Positions 32,601-38,015 of a stretch of 64,000 nucleotides of DNA are shown in pieces. Both the position numbers and the translations under genes were made by a program. Location: NCBI GenBank assembly GCA_946894095.1, contig OX335660.1, positions 16,063,001-16,127,000 on the forward strand, in the 5' to 3' direction. This DNA is from Incurvaria masculella (lineage: Eukaryota > Arthropoda > Insecta > Lepidoptera > Incurvariidae). Position 1 is the first letter of the stretch. Every line of letters begins with the position of its first letter. The notes beneath the pieces were generated by a model, which saw nothing but the letters and a program-made list of their open reading frames with translations, searched no databases and had not been told where the DNA came from.

Positions 32601-35600
32601 CATAGCGTTCACACCTGACTTCACGCTCTCTAAGATAAGGCGGACGTTAATATTGATTAGTTCCTTAAGTACGCCGGTGAACTACTCGCTGGTGACGACG
32701 GTGCCGGCGCATCTGCTGGCCCCGTGCGGCGCTTCGCTGTCGAGGCCCCCGTGGGAGACCTATTTGAGAAATGCGACGGTCAGTTTCATGATATGCGTGG
32801 GACTGTGCGTCCTAGCCGCTGGCTTTCTGGAATCCGATCGGATCCTCAAGACGGCCATGGCGGCGATGGGCAGGAGCACCGCCGTCCATCCGCCGCTCGA
32901 CCTGAGAAGCATCGGGCAGTGCGGCAAGCCTTGGGAGTGGGGCGACCCGCTCGAACGAAAGGAAAAGCCGAAGGCGCCGGCCTGGATTGAGGAGAGACGA
33001 ATGTCCGAAGATGGAAAACTTACCAAATACGAAGAGGTTGCACCGCCCAAAACGAAAAAGAAACTCTCGAAGAAGTATTCGAGTGAGCCGGCCAGCACGG
33101 AGGTCACACCCGAGAAAGAATCGCCGAAAGATAAACTAGAGGAGGAATGGAGAGAAAAGGAAACTGAACACTGTGAAGCTTCAGAAAATAAGTCTGAGGA
33201 GGACAACAGTACTCCGCCGAGCGAGACGAGAGATACCACATTACTCGTGCCGTCGGCAGAATCATCTCCAAAAATCCTCGATCTTCCTAAGAAAATATTA
33301 GCCAGTCTGGCCTCCGCAGACACGAGTAAAACTAAGAGACACACAAAAGCGGAAAGACGGTCGGTGACACGGTGCGAAGAAGATGCCTCTTCGACCGCCA
33401 CCGAGAGCTCAAATAACGATGAGCCCGAGAAAGAACCAGAGCCTCCGCAGCGGGCATCCGTCGAGCGAACGGCGGCAAAGAAATCGTCGCCTTCAAACAC
33501 GAAGAAAAAGTGTCCCTCGCAGTACAAAGACAGCTATGAAGGCGACGGGGAAGATGAGGAATACGACCGACCAAACAAACCCACCGTCACACCTGCGCCC
33601 TACGCAGGACTCTCGCTCAAGTTCCAAAGAAACAAGGACACAAACACTCCGACGCCGACCAGACAGAACAAACAAGAAGTCGACAAACCAAAACAATCAG
33701 AACCCAAAACGGAACTGCCCCAAGAGACCGTTCTTCAGACCAAACAAAAATCGGTTTCCAATAAATTCACCAACAACAAAAAAGACAAAGTCATCAAAAA
33801 GAAGTCCGATAAAATCTACACGTGTACACCAAGGAATGATATCACTAGTACATCCAATAACAATCCTTCGCGGAGCTCACCGCCGGTGGTGACCGTGCCG
33901 GCGAGTCGATGGGGCGAAAATAAAGCCACCTTCAGCGACGTGGTGGCCCGTTCCGAGACCACCTTCTCCACAGTCATAGCGCCAAAGAAGGCCGAACCCA
34001 AGCCTGAGAAACCCAAAGACATTCCGCTGTTCTCCTTTGAGCGCAAAAAGGAAAAGACATCTCTGGGACCGATCGGTTCCAGCGTATTCCAGAAGAGTAC
34101 GCCGCCAACTCGCACCGAAGAGAACCACTCGAGCCTATACTCCCATCCCGTCCGCCAGATCACGGACCCTCCCGTCTCGAAGACCCTGGAGGATCTAGTC
34201 AAAGCCGACAACAACAACAGCTTTTTCTACTTTGGAAACGATAACGTTCGGCCGCCAGAGATTATCCCACCACGAGAAGTTGGTGTTATTGGAAAACCGC
34301 CTCCGCCCGCGTTCCCAACACCGATCGGACAGACGTTTGGACAGATCAGCTATTCTCCTAGCATCATGGAGGATTATGGAGGTATGGAGAACGGAAGGGG
34401 GTTAGTCGATGGGGCCAGGATGGAGTTTGAGGGCGCTTGGGAGCCGAGAAGGGAAAGTCCGGGGCCGATTTCTGCTCCGAATACTACTGGTCAAGGCGCA
34501 TTCACACGAAGTGTTTATTCAGGTGAGAGAAAGCGTTATTATAAAACTTACAGGTGTTGTGATGTATAATCAAAAGTGATTTAAACGTTACGCTTCCCGC
34601 AATTCGTAGTCTCTTGTCTCCTATTTTGTCTGCATCTGTAGCCCAGTGGCGATCTGTAGTCAACTTGCGATTCGATAAGCTAGATGATGAACCTCTGAGT
34701 GTGGTGGAGTTCTGGATGGGTGACCATTTTCAAACGTAGAGGCTGGCCGTGGTTCGGATTCCACGGATCCGACGGAAGGTCCTGGCATCGCACTTAGTTC
34801 GGTGTGGAATGTTAGGCTAATATCTCACGTTCAGTTTGGTATTAAATATCCATCCAGAAAAATTGCTCACTTTGGTATCTGTGATTTTATTTGGAATGAA
34901 ATCACAGAGACCTAATGCACGATTAATGACTAACATACGATTAATTTAACTCAGAAATCATTGCTGCAGGTGACATCGGCTCCAACTACCAGGGGCTCTG
35001 GAATATGCCCGTAACCACCGCTAGCTCGCCAATCGGGGCCGTCGGCCAATCGGTCGGGTCCATCGGGCCATCCGTCGGGTCGGTCGGCCAACCGTTGGGT
35101 TCGTCGGGCATCTCATTGGGCTCGGTCGGTCTGTCGGTGGGCTCGATCGGCCAATCGGTGGGGTCAGTAGGGCAACCGGTGGGTTCGATCGGGCATCCGG
35201 TGGGGTCGGTCGGCCAGCCGGTGGGCTCGATCGGTCAGGCGGTGGGCGCCGTCGGCCAGCCGGTCGCCATGGACGACAAGTCGGCGCATGCGCAGTGGCT
35301 GTGGGGATACAACGGGATGCGTCCCCCACCTGGATTCCCTCCCTCTCAGGTATATTTGCATTTTCCAGCATTCGAGTACAAATCACTTAAGGTGGCCAAA
35401 CCCGGCGGGCCTAACTCATTCGCGGGCACGGTACAAAACCGTGCTGTTGCGCTCTGGGACCTTCTCTGTTTCAAAGAATAAGACAGGTTCCGTGATGAGG
35501 AAGATGCAACATGTCCACAAAAAAGACAATGTGCATAGTGTATGATTTGGAAAGATTTACAAAAATTTTAATTTCAAAACGACTTATAGCTAAAAGTACA

Positions 35601-37945
35601 CCACGACCGCTGTAGTCAAAAATCTAACAAAAACCAAATAGATTATAAATCTTGACTAAGTAAGCTATGTCTGATGACTAATCTTTTTAAGATGTTCTTA
35701 CTTTATCATTGCGTAATCCACCTCCAAAGTTATTGTAAAAAACGCGCAAAAAAATTCAAACATTCGAACCTTATAATTTAGAAACCAAACACAATTTTCC
35801 AATGCCAATGGTCATCAGACATCTAGTTCGATCAAATAAAGGTATTTTGAGCAACATTTTGGATCTCTGACAAGAATTATGGGCGTGATCTTCTTTCCCC
35901 TTTTGTATGGGGAGATGAGCGGGATGGGCCACCTTAATAATAGATTTGCAAAGTGATGTTGTATGGCTATCTAAACAATTAATGCCAGTTCGACACTTTC
36001 ATCCTGAAACCCAAATAATTATTTGTATTTTCCATAGAATTATTTCAAGAATATCTTTATGATAATTAAATAAATATGACTGTCAAAAAATTTATATCTT
36101 TATGATAGTTAAATAAATATTATTGTCCAAAGATGTGCAATGGAAGTAAACATTTTAAGGTTGAAGATTTTTCTTGTCCATGGCGGTGGCGTTTGATAGT
36201 TGTCAAATTAAACCAAATGGCCGTCCAGCATGTCAGTCCAACAATTCCACACGTTTATGGAGAAGTTGCACTTACCCCTTAGCGGCTGCATCACTGGGTA
36301 CATCTTTTAGACAGGTCAATCGTTTTATACGTATGCATCCAGTCCTAAAAGGCATGCAAACTTTCCATTTTAGGTTATGATAACTTGTTCACTATTAATT
36401 GGAAAAATACGGCACCAAAAAACTATGTAGAACCACAAAATTACACACGAACACATTTCGGTCCAAACATGCGTAAGGTTGCGACACTCATGCCTGTATT
36501 ATCATTTTGACTGTAAAGTCATATGGGTTGACAGGTCTGTGACAGCAAAAGTGTCGATCGGATACTATTTCCCGAGTAGCTCCCATCCACCAAACGATAA
36601 GGAACAAGTTCCAAAAGTACTGTTGCCAACAGAGTAGTATAATCTTGGAACAGTGCTGTCTCCGTAAATTCCTTCAAAAATAAACTGGACATTCATATAA
36701 AACATAAAAAAAAAATACAAAATAAATTAGTGTTGTGATTTTTTTAAAATTTATTCTTAATCATGGATACAAGTCCTTCAGTCGCAAAATTAAATTCTAC
36801 ACATTTCAAAGTTCCTGGTAAAGTAAGATAAACATATGCTAGAATTAAAAAAATTTAGATTTTCACCACAGTATTAGAAATAAACTTAAATATAGGTTTA
36901 AAAAACACAATAGTTGATAGTAAATCTTGTGACCGGCGGGGAACACTTAATGAGTTTTGAAGTGAAATGTCATTTATATCATTGAACAAACTGAAACGCT
37001 GATCGTTAAAGGCTTCATATAACAAAACAAAAATATAATCAATGTCTGCATCTTCCGCACCACAGTGTGTGCATCTGCTCTTACTTATAATCTTTAATCT
37101 GTACAAATTAGCTGGAACCAAGCAATGTCCATAACGTAGGCGATTTAGTATGGTCACAAACTTTCTACCACAGAACTTAATCCTGTTGTACCAGGGTGTT
37201 GTCGGTAATTCTTTTTGTATTTCTGCATTAAGGCTTAAGGCGCTAGGACTAGCCAACTACTCGCGCCATACAAATGCACTTTATAACAAATGTAATAATA
37301 TGTAGTGAAACGCTTCAGCAAATCCAAATAGAACTCCAGACTGATAATGGATTGTTAATATTTTTTTATTCCATCATTTATTTAAATAATAATAAAAATA
37401 AAAAAGTTGATTTTTCTCATTAGAAATCTGAAAGTAATTCGATTTCTAGATATAAGCAAAAACAGCATATATGCAAAAACAAAAAATTCCATTTGCTTTT
37501 AGATTTCTACATTTAGTCAAAAAAGTTCGGAATTGGACACCGTTTCCGCAATGTATTTTGTAGAGAAAAAGGAAACATACATTAACGAAAATAATTCAAT
37601 TCCTAGACAAGGAATCATATATTGTAAGAATGACACTTATAATCGTCAGACTTAGTTAACTTGGGGTGCCTCGTCTAACTTTGCGATTTGGCTAGTACCA
37701 GGCCCTTAAGTGTTGTGATATAGGCGCATCAGCTTAAAGCTGCTAGCCTATCAATAATAATATAATATAATCCACAATCCCTTTTCTCACTTAATTTTTC
37801 CTATTTTCTACTATGACTAAAGCATTGATTGTCCTCGCAGCAGCCGGTGGCGCGTCCGTTCGACCCGTTCCAGTCGATGAGCACGATCTGGTCCCCGGGC
37901 ACCCTCGATCACTGGAGCCGCAGCGAGAACGGCCAGCAGCAGTGA
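8491..37945 (+). CDS. TMEM131: TMEM131 orthologue (5' partial), 18 exons
   Basis: TMEM131 is a single-pass ER membrane protein. In animals its luminal PapD-like domain binds procollagen, and its cytosolic tail contacts the TRAPPC8 subunit of TRAPP III to promote export from the ER (known for the family). The 18 exons keep phase throughout and give 1690 codons plus TGA. The order matches the family: the PapD-L segment with PPGGNTTFSVVFL and SFSPTIHMHNPH (exons 1-3), a long luminal beta-rich region, conserved RNNLTV and CEGYGFK near the membrane, one TM segment (about residues 948-965 of this partial protein), an LDLRSIG juxtamembrane motif, a low-complexity charged tail, and a C-terminal DPFQ...IWSPGTLDHW motif. 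The signal peptide and about 100 N-terminal residues lie upstream of the window or were not recognised. Exon GC is strikingly higher than intron GC. Introns are loaded with transposable elements. Confidence 0.93.
8815..8880. repeat. Short intronic hairpin
   Basis: tatactgccctccttatg pairs with catgaggagggcagtata across a loop of about 28 nt, an 18-bp stem with one mismatch. It could be a MITE remnant or a pre-miRNA-like fold; nothing here decides between them. Confidence 0.6.
8995..9148 (+). mobile_element. CRE-bearing hairpin MITE, copy 4 (5' worn)
   Basis: Same arms and core as copies at 4658-5863, including TGACGTCA near 9035 and 9085. The outer left TIR is worn (cagataaatagtcgtg) and the right end reads ctcggcc. 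It lies in the first visible TMEM131 intron. Confidence 0.8.
9333..9455 (+). CDS. TMEM131: TMEM131 exon 2
   Basis: Acceptor actttgcag, donor ACAG|gtcagt, phase 0 to 0, 41 codons. YRLNPLVGVQLPRNASFSP and IHMHNPHDYPIQ are the most conserved PapD-L motif of the family and made identification certain. Confidence 0.95.
10370..10705 (-). pseudogene. C-terminal part of CR1 ORF2 after frameshift
   Basis: Continues the reverse transcriptase protein in another frame. It contains NPRRHFLANRVVESWNSLP and VNSFKNKLDNHIK, the motif that ends CR1 ORF2 proteins. The break lies at a T run at 10706-10709 (A run on the coding strand), which looks one base too long. Downstream of it the long frame runs into unrelated residues and a stop at 10632. 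Confidence 0.85.
10632..13163 (-). CDS. CR1 ORF2: endonuclease-reverse transcriptase (frameshifted at C-end)
   Basis: Nicks target DNA and copies the element RNA by target-primed reverse transcription (known for the family). The AP-endonuclease domain covers about residues 1-220 with ISESHL, GDFNLPG (140-146) and SDHF (214-217). The RT domain follows with AFDRVP, GVPQGS and catalytic FADD at about residue 660. After residue about 818 the frame is wrong; the true C-terminus lies at 10370-10705. The ATG at 13163 is 30 nt past the ORF1 stop and the endonuclease fold begins at once, so translation may instead enter by frameshifting from ORF1 (see finding at 13193). Confidence 0.9.
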   Translation of the reverse strand: MYTNLASLTAKFDLLLIEVNKLKPLCILISESHLKPEISDSIINIPHYSLFRKDRSGRNGGGIAMYIAHSHNGSSLLAQVNTTYTIDTIEALWLDIQIYNLKFLLACVYRPTTYTFEETDKILFDTIQQASENHTTLIMGDFNLPGITWPLRQLDGCNMLHDKFVEMYSNSNLNQLVTGITRKRNDQESLLDLVLCNDECFVTEVETLPNIGKSDHFVLLAKTQLSIESQNTKKPQTMKRDYFRADYTAVEYALNQYVSTNHNNNVEDLWQDFKSRIEYAVNLHILYKHRRTGSKNKPWINKDILALINEKKKLWKLYQLNKNERNYATYRKINNTIVEITRQTRRSYESGIIDSGPKSFYSYIRKQISTKVGVPLALKHNGNLVTGSRAVADIFADQFENTYIREPVGPLPTLNIPRVENSLTDILFTSASVAKTLCTFKDETAMGFDEIPAVLLKKCSPSISNLLAQIMNKSFEDGELPSDWKQAIVTPVYKKGSKFSAINYRPISLTSIICKTMEKIIANSLKDFLKNEKIILDEQHGFVPGRSVVTNLLTCVNHWTAEWDQRQPTDIVYLDYEKAFDRVPIRRLLLKLEHFGIRGKLHTWLSDFLTNRKLRVRVGDELSEDRPVHSGVPQGSVIGPIAFGIYLTDFQAILQMMYSLFADDAKIIGNPLTQHTDIQDDLNRITAWTQDWLMSLNVDKCTVLHIGKQNPRKTYTIQGNTLKSVNTQRDLGVIITEDLKWEAHVITVVKRANSLLYTINKAFSHITPELFLKLYKTYVRPMLEYAYQIWSPYFKKDIDLLERVQRRATKMPTALKNLKILRNPAGQAWPHHSTRTKRTGRSY
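13193..13921 (-). CDS. CR1 ORF1: PHD-finger/RRM-like nucleic-acid binding protein
   Basis: 242 aa. The N-terminus has a C4HC3-like PHD arrangement (CMKC, CNSC, CVKC, CVDC within residues 8-62). A short coiled coil follows (about 70-90), then an RRM-like domain with NVIIFGI and RPVKVIL and a basic C-terminus ending KAQKN. This is the usual ORF1 layout in insect CR1 elements; it binds element RNA in the RNP. The stop codon TAG directly follows an A AAA AAC heptamer. Confidence 0.88.
   Translation of the reverse strand: MSDLVKCMKCSSAIKRDDKIPKIKCNSCSREICVKCSELSATEMRVLGLQTSKIKYYCVDCEEGLLSVPVLRNKISALENELADLKTQCTLGLNMDAVLQEMDDRQYRSKNVIIFGISESASNSTEDRKKHDKSLVQKALEKIPDVNMEKSIVVRLGKPVDNSPKPRPVKVILQNKYQAINVLKNKKSLPQNISASSDKTPYQRDQLRKLRDELTERTDSGEKDLTIKYIKSVPRIVKAQKN
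14505..14789 (+). pseudogene. hAT transposase N-terminal zinc finger remnant
   Basis: Contains FSWLAGC, LFCFNCILF, a WNDAGYVDLNN segment and KHQSEKHLEC, the TTF-type (ZMYM1-like) zinc finger found at the start of some hAT transposases. The first codon of this open stretch is TTG, so the true start is unknown. Nothing resembling the catalytic region follows before the element ends at 15076. Confidence 0.7.
15330..15540 (+). repeat. CA-rich minisatellite
   Basis: Imperfect repeats of about 20 nt of the type cacacgacacttacacaaca run up to the acceptor of TMEM131 exon 3. The pyrimidine-poor acceptor region (gcgcgcgcag) follows directly. Confidence 0.75.
15554..15732 (+). CDS. TMEM131: TMEM131 exon 3
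   Basis: Acceptor gcgcgcag, donor TTAG|gtgacg, phase 0 to 2. Encodes VTLELPTGARDAPQSLW and HTAYIR, matching the family's LELPTG...LW...TAFIR segment. Extremely GC-rich, which makes long artefactual open frames on both strands. Confidence 0.92.
15830..16376 (-). repeat. Element D copy 2, split by Harbinger-like MITE
   Basis: ggtagtcaaactacactaa at 15842-15860 and gatccgcggattcgatcaat near 16360 are the two sides of element D. A MITE starting GCCCCGATTGCACG occupies the TAA at 15858-15860, the same target position used by the CRE-MITE cluster in the copy at 4625-5975. The right end of the inserted MITE is degraded. Confidence 0.6.
15918..16265. mobile_element. Foldback MITE with TTA duplication
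   Basis: Ends GGCCCAGAACACACGGTG and its complement, flanked by TTA (15915-15917, 16266-16268). Arms include agcaactgcaacg and its mirror gttgcagttgggttgc. It is inserted in the MITE that begins at 15861, itself inside element D, giving three nested layers. Confidence 0.8.
16376..16615 (-). pseudogene. CR1-like RT C-terminal fragment
   Basis: Encodes LEIYKTFVRPLLENGFQIW, DIQQLERVQRR and LRNLSYEERL, the segment after the catalytic RT core of CR1 ORF2. It differs from the element at 10262-14085, so it is another family or an older copy. The N-terminal and C-terminal parts are missing. Confidence 0.85.
16775..16907 (+). CDS. TMEM131: TMEM131 exon 4
   Basis: Acceptor cgctccag, donor GCAG|gtacac, phase 2 to 0. 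Encodes IKLNGTSEVLVVPVEV and PGVYAEPHALDAG, matching the family's IKTN...ILPVEVEV...PGIYS pattern. Confidence 0.92.
17455..17603 (+). repeat. CR1 3'-end fragment
   Basis: Encodes SFKNRFDKHLKTLK, the usual CR1 ORF2 terminus, followed by ggcttaggctgctcgttcat and an aaataaataaataa tail. It ends about 20 bp before the acceptor of TMEM131 exon 5. Confidence 0.65.
17625..17811 (+). CDS. TMEM131: TMEM131 exon 5
   Basis: Acceptor ctgtcggcag, donor TACT|gtgagt, phase 0 to 1. Encodes IRVVVGNSGDAWVRLR and HVATLTVY. Alanine- and glycine-rich because of extreme GC content; sequence similarity to vertebrate homologues is low, but length and phase fit. Confidence 0.88.
17920..18540 (+). repeat. Two interleaved direct repeats in intron
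   Basis: A block starting ccgatcgactggc occurs at about 17920 and again at about 18127. A second block (ttgacttttgacag-like, gaagaagtaaaaccacag, cttgtatggag) occurs at about 18304 and 18447. Both pairs are close to identical, which suggests local duplication or an unrecognised repeat family. Confidence 0.6.
18880..19009 (+). CDS. TMEM131: TMEM131 exon 6
   Basis: Acceptor tcgctcag, donor TTGAG|gtgcgc, phase 1 to 2. Encodes DRVYASGACYGEVQL and LTVPYRAHALPGAL, equivalent to the family's GKITVKA...LEIPYQAEVL stretch. Confidence 0.88.
19780..19900 (+). CDS. TMEM131: TMEM131 exon 7
   Basis: Acceptor tttcttgcag, donor GCT|gtgagt, phase 2 to 0. Encodes SPDVMMAREFTVRNDFARAV, equivalent to the conserved block around PIYLTNTF in vertebrate homologues. 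Confidence 0.88.
20274..20444 (+). CDS. TMEM131: TMEM131 exon 8
   Basis: Acceptor aacctacag, donor GATCTG|gtgggt, phase 0 to 0, 57 codons. Ends with TDYRIPVNIYSGKLDL, which matches the family's conserved PVRVYTGFLD. The 3' part of this exon is duplicated at 20772-20839. Confidence 0.92.
20953..23549. mobile_element. TTAA-flanked element with piggyBac-like ends
   Basis: The ends are imperfect inverted repeats of about 50 bp sharing AGCGCGAACGACGC, GGCGTCCT and CCGCGCTCCCG, flanked by TTAA (20949-20952, 23550-23553). The sister duplication unit keeps a single TTAA at the matching place, which proves insertion. No transposase frame was found in 2.6 kb. The interior hosts a gggttccgta repeat (22387-22672), so this is a non-autonomous or decayed element. 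Confidence 0.85.
22387..22680 (-). repeat. Lepidopteran 'gggttccgta' repeat, near full length
   Basis: Reversed copy running from ggccaagtgcgagccgg to gggtacggaaccc, with the ggacggacggacag run and atacagccatgtgacag. It has both the gtgcgag...cgcacac end and the ggttccg end, so it helps to define the full unit together with 30334-30602. Confidence 0.8.
24357..24557 (+). CDS. TMEM131: TMEM131 exon 9
   Basis: Acceptor acgcctccag, donor CATGC|gtgagt, phase 0 to 0. Encodes EWQWPGWAGGALELGAVGV and NPVRVCVEACG. With this start the spacing from exon 8 (KLDL) to LELG equals that of vertebrate homologues, so I chose it although upstream frames stay open. The pyrimidine tract is weak. Confidence 0.82.
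24590..25080 (-). repeat. CR1 3'-end fragment with ORF2 terminus
   Basis: The minus-strand frame encodes LRGHSLKLNHSSSRTNPRKH, FLCNRVVNSWNQLP and VNGLKN, and the 3' UTR contains tatcagcttatagctgctag. It is a 5'-truncated insertion in the TMEM131 intron. Confidence 0.85.
25393..25530 (-). repeat. SINE 3'-body fragment
   Basis: gatggctaataccac, aggtgccatgccagaatcttcc and gcacggctacattgaactgg match the reversed SINE body. The gagcac and ctcgaagg variants match the tRNA-headed copy at 47378-47795 better than the 5S-headed one. Confidence 0.7.
25600..25866 (-). repeat. CR1 3' tail fragment
   Basis: The minus strand encodes LLNFKNRLDTHLNNL, then a 3' region with acgcatcagtttcaagctga-like sequence and attattat repeats. 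It ends close to TMEM131 exon 10. Confidence 0.6.
25941..26126 (+). CDS. TMEM131: TMEM131 exon 10
   Basis: Acceptor acgcgcag, donor CCCG|gtgagt, phase 0 to 0, 62 codons. Encodes LEPGERGALSLSVVAP and APVHMDGCFP; the final CFP matches the family's LTCFP. The first base could be 25941 or two bases later; phase favours 25941. Confidence 0.88.
26127..26868. other. TMEM131 intron, no bounded repeat seen
   Basis: Contains agatggcgctgataa near 26380 and gcgccatctattg near 26535, a possible inverted pair of a small element. Otherwise nothing was recognised. Confidence 0.35.
26869..26972 (+). CDS. TMEM131: TMEM131 exon 11
   Basis: Acceptor tttgttgcag, donor CACCA|gtcagt, phase 0 to 2. Encodes ICSEQLRLNSSLSF and DPRLYH. 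The donor lacks the usual last G, but the alternative GT four bases later breaks phase with exon 12. Confidence 0.82.
26973..27730. other. TMEM131 intron, nothing recognised
   Basis: AT-rich sequence with no domain-bearing frame, RNA gene or bounded repeat. Confidence 0.35.
27735..28016. mobile_element. Foldback MITE family B, copy 2 (truncated)
   Basis: Shares aacactgttccgatttgc, gatatttggtatataatatt and the right arm attagtaaactacg...tgtatggggagc with the copies at 6665, 40115 and 41740. The left TIR is missing and the right end runs into a CR1 tail. Confidence 0.75.
28017..28720 (-). repeat. CR1 3'-end fragment split by hAT MITE
   Basis: Reading through the insertion at 28088-28576, the minus strand encodes VDTWKKLPEEVRSANSVN then KFKNKLDTYKK, the CR1 ORF2 terminus. 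This gives an independent empty-site view of the hAT insertion. Confidence 0.8.
28088..28576. mobile_element. hAT-type MITE with 8-bp duplication
   Basis: Ends TAGGGAATGCAATCCCG and its complement, flanked by exact GTTAGCAC (28080-28087, 28577-28584). Both subterminal regions are filled with gatcccgcgggatc-type palindromes, plausible transposase binding sites. No transposase frame. Confidence 0.88.
28815..28942 (+). CDS. TMEM131: TMEM131 exon 12
   Basis: Acceptor ccccgcag, donor TACAC|gtcagt, phase 2 to 1. Encodes GRVYFEPTRLCQPRCYAALP, matching the family's IANIYFDPGLQC..HCYVGLP motif with both cysteine pairs kept. Confidence 0.93.
29097..29320 (+). repeat. SINE body copy, decayed
   Basis: gggtagtagggtttcgtccgcccgggt, aatggtcgaagcg and agtattagccattcatgtcc follow the SINE body order; a reversed piece (gcacggctacattgaactg) precedes it. 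No promoter head. Confidence 0.6.
29395..29543 (+). CDS. TMEM131: TMEM131 exon 13
   Basis: Acceptor ctcgacag, donor TGAG|gtgagt, phase 1 to 0. Encodes FEAWLARPGFDEDWLVT and YNFTLRLNTSE, matching the WDADWDLHQSLF...FEVNT region of vertebrate homologues. Confidence 0.92.
29560..29745 (+). repeat. 'gggttccgta' repeat, copy 3 (partial)
   Basis: gggttccgtaccgaaagagtg, the cgttcgtccgtccaactg run, agggctgtatgtcatgaacc and gttgaaattttcacagagt are present. The far end (gtgcgag...cggccaag) is missing. Confidence 0.75.
29788..29932 (-). repeat. 5S-headed SINE, head region only
   Basis: Reversed copy: on the minus strand cttgcgattcgataagc, ttctgggtgggtgacc and tggttcggatcccacg occur in order, as in 34632-34880. 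The box C-like gggtgggtgacc is retained while the box A region has diverged from 5S. Confidence 0.65.
29935..30085 (+). repeat. Element D, uninterrupted copy next to exon 14
   Basis: Runs from cataattgtggacgg to gtaacttagtgtagttggac and an aaataaatgaaat end. It matches, in reverse, the outer parts of 4625-5975 and of 15830-16376. Its end lies about 8 bp from the acceptor of TMEM131 exon 14. Confidence 0.75.
30094..30299 (+). CDS. TMEM131: TMEM131 exon 14
   Basis: Acceptor atctgcag, donor CCGC|gtgagt, phase 0 to 2. Encodes ARWIWPRLWS and YNITLRNPSASQPVYVHVLL, matching the family's EITLENPADVPVYVQFIPL. Very GC-rich glycine/alanine insert in the middle. Confidence 0.92.
30334..30602 (+). repeat. 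'gggttccgta' repeat, copy 4, full length
   Basis: Contains both termini: tagggttccgtatccaaag at the start and cgtgtgcgagtccgac...cacttggccg at the end, with the tccgtccgtccgtccgtctg run and tgccgctataacaacg between. Best plus-strand copy here for defining the unit (about 270 bp). Confidence 0.8.
30773..30976 (+). CDS. TMEM131: TMEM131 exon 15
   Basis: Acceptor tccaacgaag (weak), donor ATAAG|gtgcgg, phase 2 to 2. Encodes RAFRISATYLVEARLL, LLPPGGSARVRIAFTPP and TSLLYI. The KVKFTP-like segment (RIAFTPP) and phase support it; the acceptor choice is the least certain point. Confidence 0.85.
31031..31470. mobile_element. TIR element of about 440 bp
   Basis: aactttaccgccagatggcg near 31033 and the inverted cgccatctggtagtaaggtt near 31450 form long imperfect TIRs followed by ccacat. 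The interior is AT-rich and non-coding. Target duplication is unclear. Confidence 0.65.
31471..32270. other. TMEM131 intron, nothing recognised
   Basis: AT-rich sequence without a domain-bearing frame. It ends in a good pyrimidine tract (cgtttattttccag). Confidence 0.35.
32271..34522 (+). CDS. TMEM131: TMEM131 exon 16: membrane-proximal, TM and cytosolic tail
   Basis: A 2252-bp exon, phase 2 to 1. Starts with NNLTVLEAIRLTGQGAFP, then FTARNTGDISI, FECEGYGFKVLNCEGFEL and VDIAFTPDFT, all strongly conserved. The TM helix is TVSFMICVGLCVLAAGF, followed by LDLRSIG. The remainder, about 500 residues, is a charged Lys/Glu/Ser/Thr-rich low-complexity tail with a conserved-looking RWGENKATFSDVVA motif, as in the vertebrate TFAAVTAG region. 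N-glycosylation sequons occur before the TM, fitting a luminal side. Confidence 0.96.
34632..34880 (+). repeat. 5S-headed SINE copy (internally deleted)
   Basis: gtagcccagtggcg, cttgcgattcgataagct, ttctggatgggtgacc, gaggctggccgtggttcgg and ggtcctggcatcgcac occur in SINE order. Box C (ggatgggtgacc) is exact while box A has changed. The middle of the body is deleted. Confidence 0.7.
34970..35349 (+). CDS. TMEM131: TMEM131 exon 17 with heptapeptide repeat
   Basis: Acceptor attgctgcag, donor CTCAG|gtatat, phase 1 to 0. Begins GDIGSNYQGLWNMP, then about ten heptads of the form G-Q-P/S-V-G-S-V/I, then AQWLWGYNGMRPPPGFPPSQ. The unique parts resemble the cytosolic tail of other insect homologues in composition; the heptads look lineage-specific. 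Confidence 0.93.
35044..35265 (+). repeat. TMEM131: 21-nt coding minisatellite (10.5 units)
   Basis: The unit is 21 nt, giving GQPVGSI-type heptads: GQSVGSI, GPSVGSV, GQPLGSS, GISLGSV, GLSVGSI, GQSVGSV, GQPVGSI, GHPVGSV, GQPVGSI, GQAVGAV and a final GQPV. The length is a multiple of three throughout, so copy-number change keeps frame. Confidence 0.95.
35390..35935 (+). mobile_element. TTAA-flanked MITE family A, complete copy
   Basis: The ends are acTTAAGGTGGCC and GGCCACCTTAAt, with TTAA on both sides. The interior matches 2105-2560 and 7922-8424. It sits 40 bp downstream of the exon 17 donor. No transposase; a piggyBac-type mobiliser is inferred from the TTAA. Confidence 0.85.
36740..37708 (-). 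mobile_element. 5'-truncated jockey/I-like retrotransposon
   Basis: Flanked by an exact 11-bp duplication AGTGTTGTGAT (36729-36739, 37709-37719). It has a T run at its left edge (the poly(A) tail on the minus strand). The only coding remnant is at 36855-37256. Confidence 0.8.
36855..37256 (-). pseudogene. Non-LTR retrotransposon C-terminal fragment (zinc-knuckle region)
   Basis: Encodes WYNRIKFCGRKFVTILNRLR, YGHCLVPANLYRLKI and CTHCGAEDADIDYIF, the helix plus CxxC...H-type terminus that follows RNase H in jockey, I and R1-type elements. The RT and RNase H cores are missing owing to 5' truncation. Confidence 0.75.
37841..37945 (+). CDS. TMEM131: TMEM131 last exon and stop
   Basis: Acceptor gtcctcgcag, phase 0, 34 codons and TGA at 37943-37945. 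Encodes RPFDPFQSMSTIWSPGTLDHW, matching the conserved WRIWSP...DPW terminus of TMEM131, the end of the region that contacts TRAPPC8 in other animals. Confidence 0.93.
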   Translation, partial: QPVARPFDPFQSMSTIWSPGTLDHWSRSENGQQQ

Positions 37946-38015
37946 GCCGCATCGCCGACCCGACACGAGTGAAGCCTCCGAGTCAATTATTGTAACGATG
38001 CACCTGTCAATACGA

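Larger units (their letters stand above)
36625..37771 (+). repeat. CR1 3' end split by a later retrotransposon
   Basis: Encodes NRVV(stop)SWN and AVSVNSFKNKLDIHIK, then after the insertion the CR1 3' UTR gatataggcgcatcagctta and aataatataatata tail. It is the same family as the element at 10262-14085, in opposite orientation, with several damaging changes. Confidence 0.85.

Noticed and set aside
35350..35481. C-terminal extension of exon 17 past the donor
   Set aside because: That part is intron and MITE family A sequence; the donor CAG|gtatat joins in phase to the conserved last exon.
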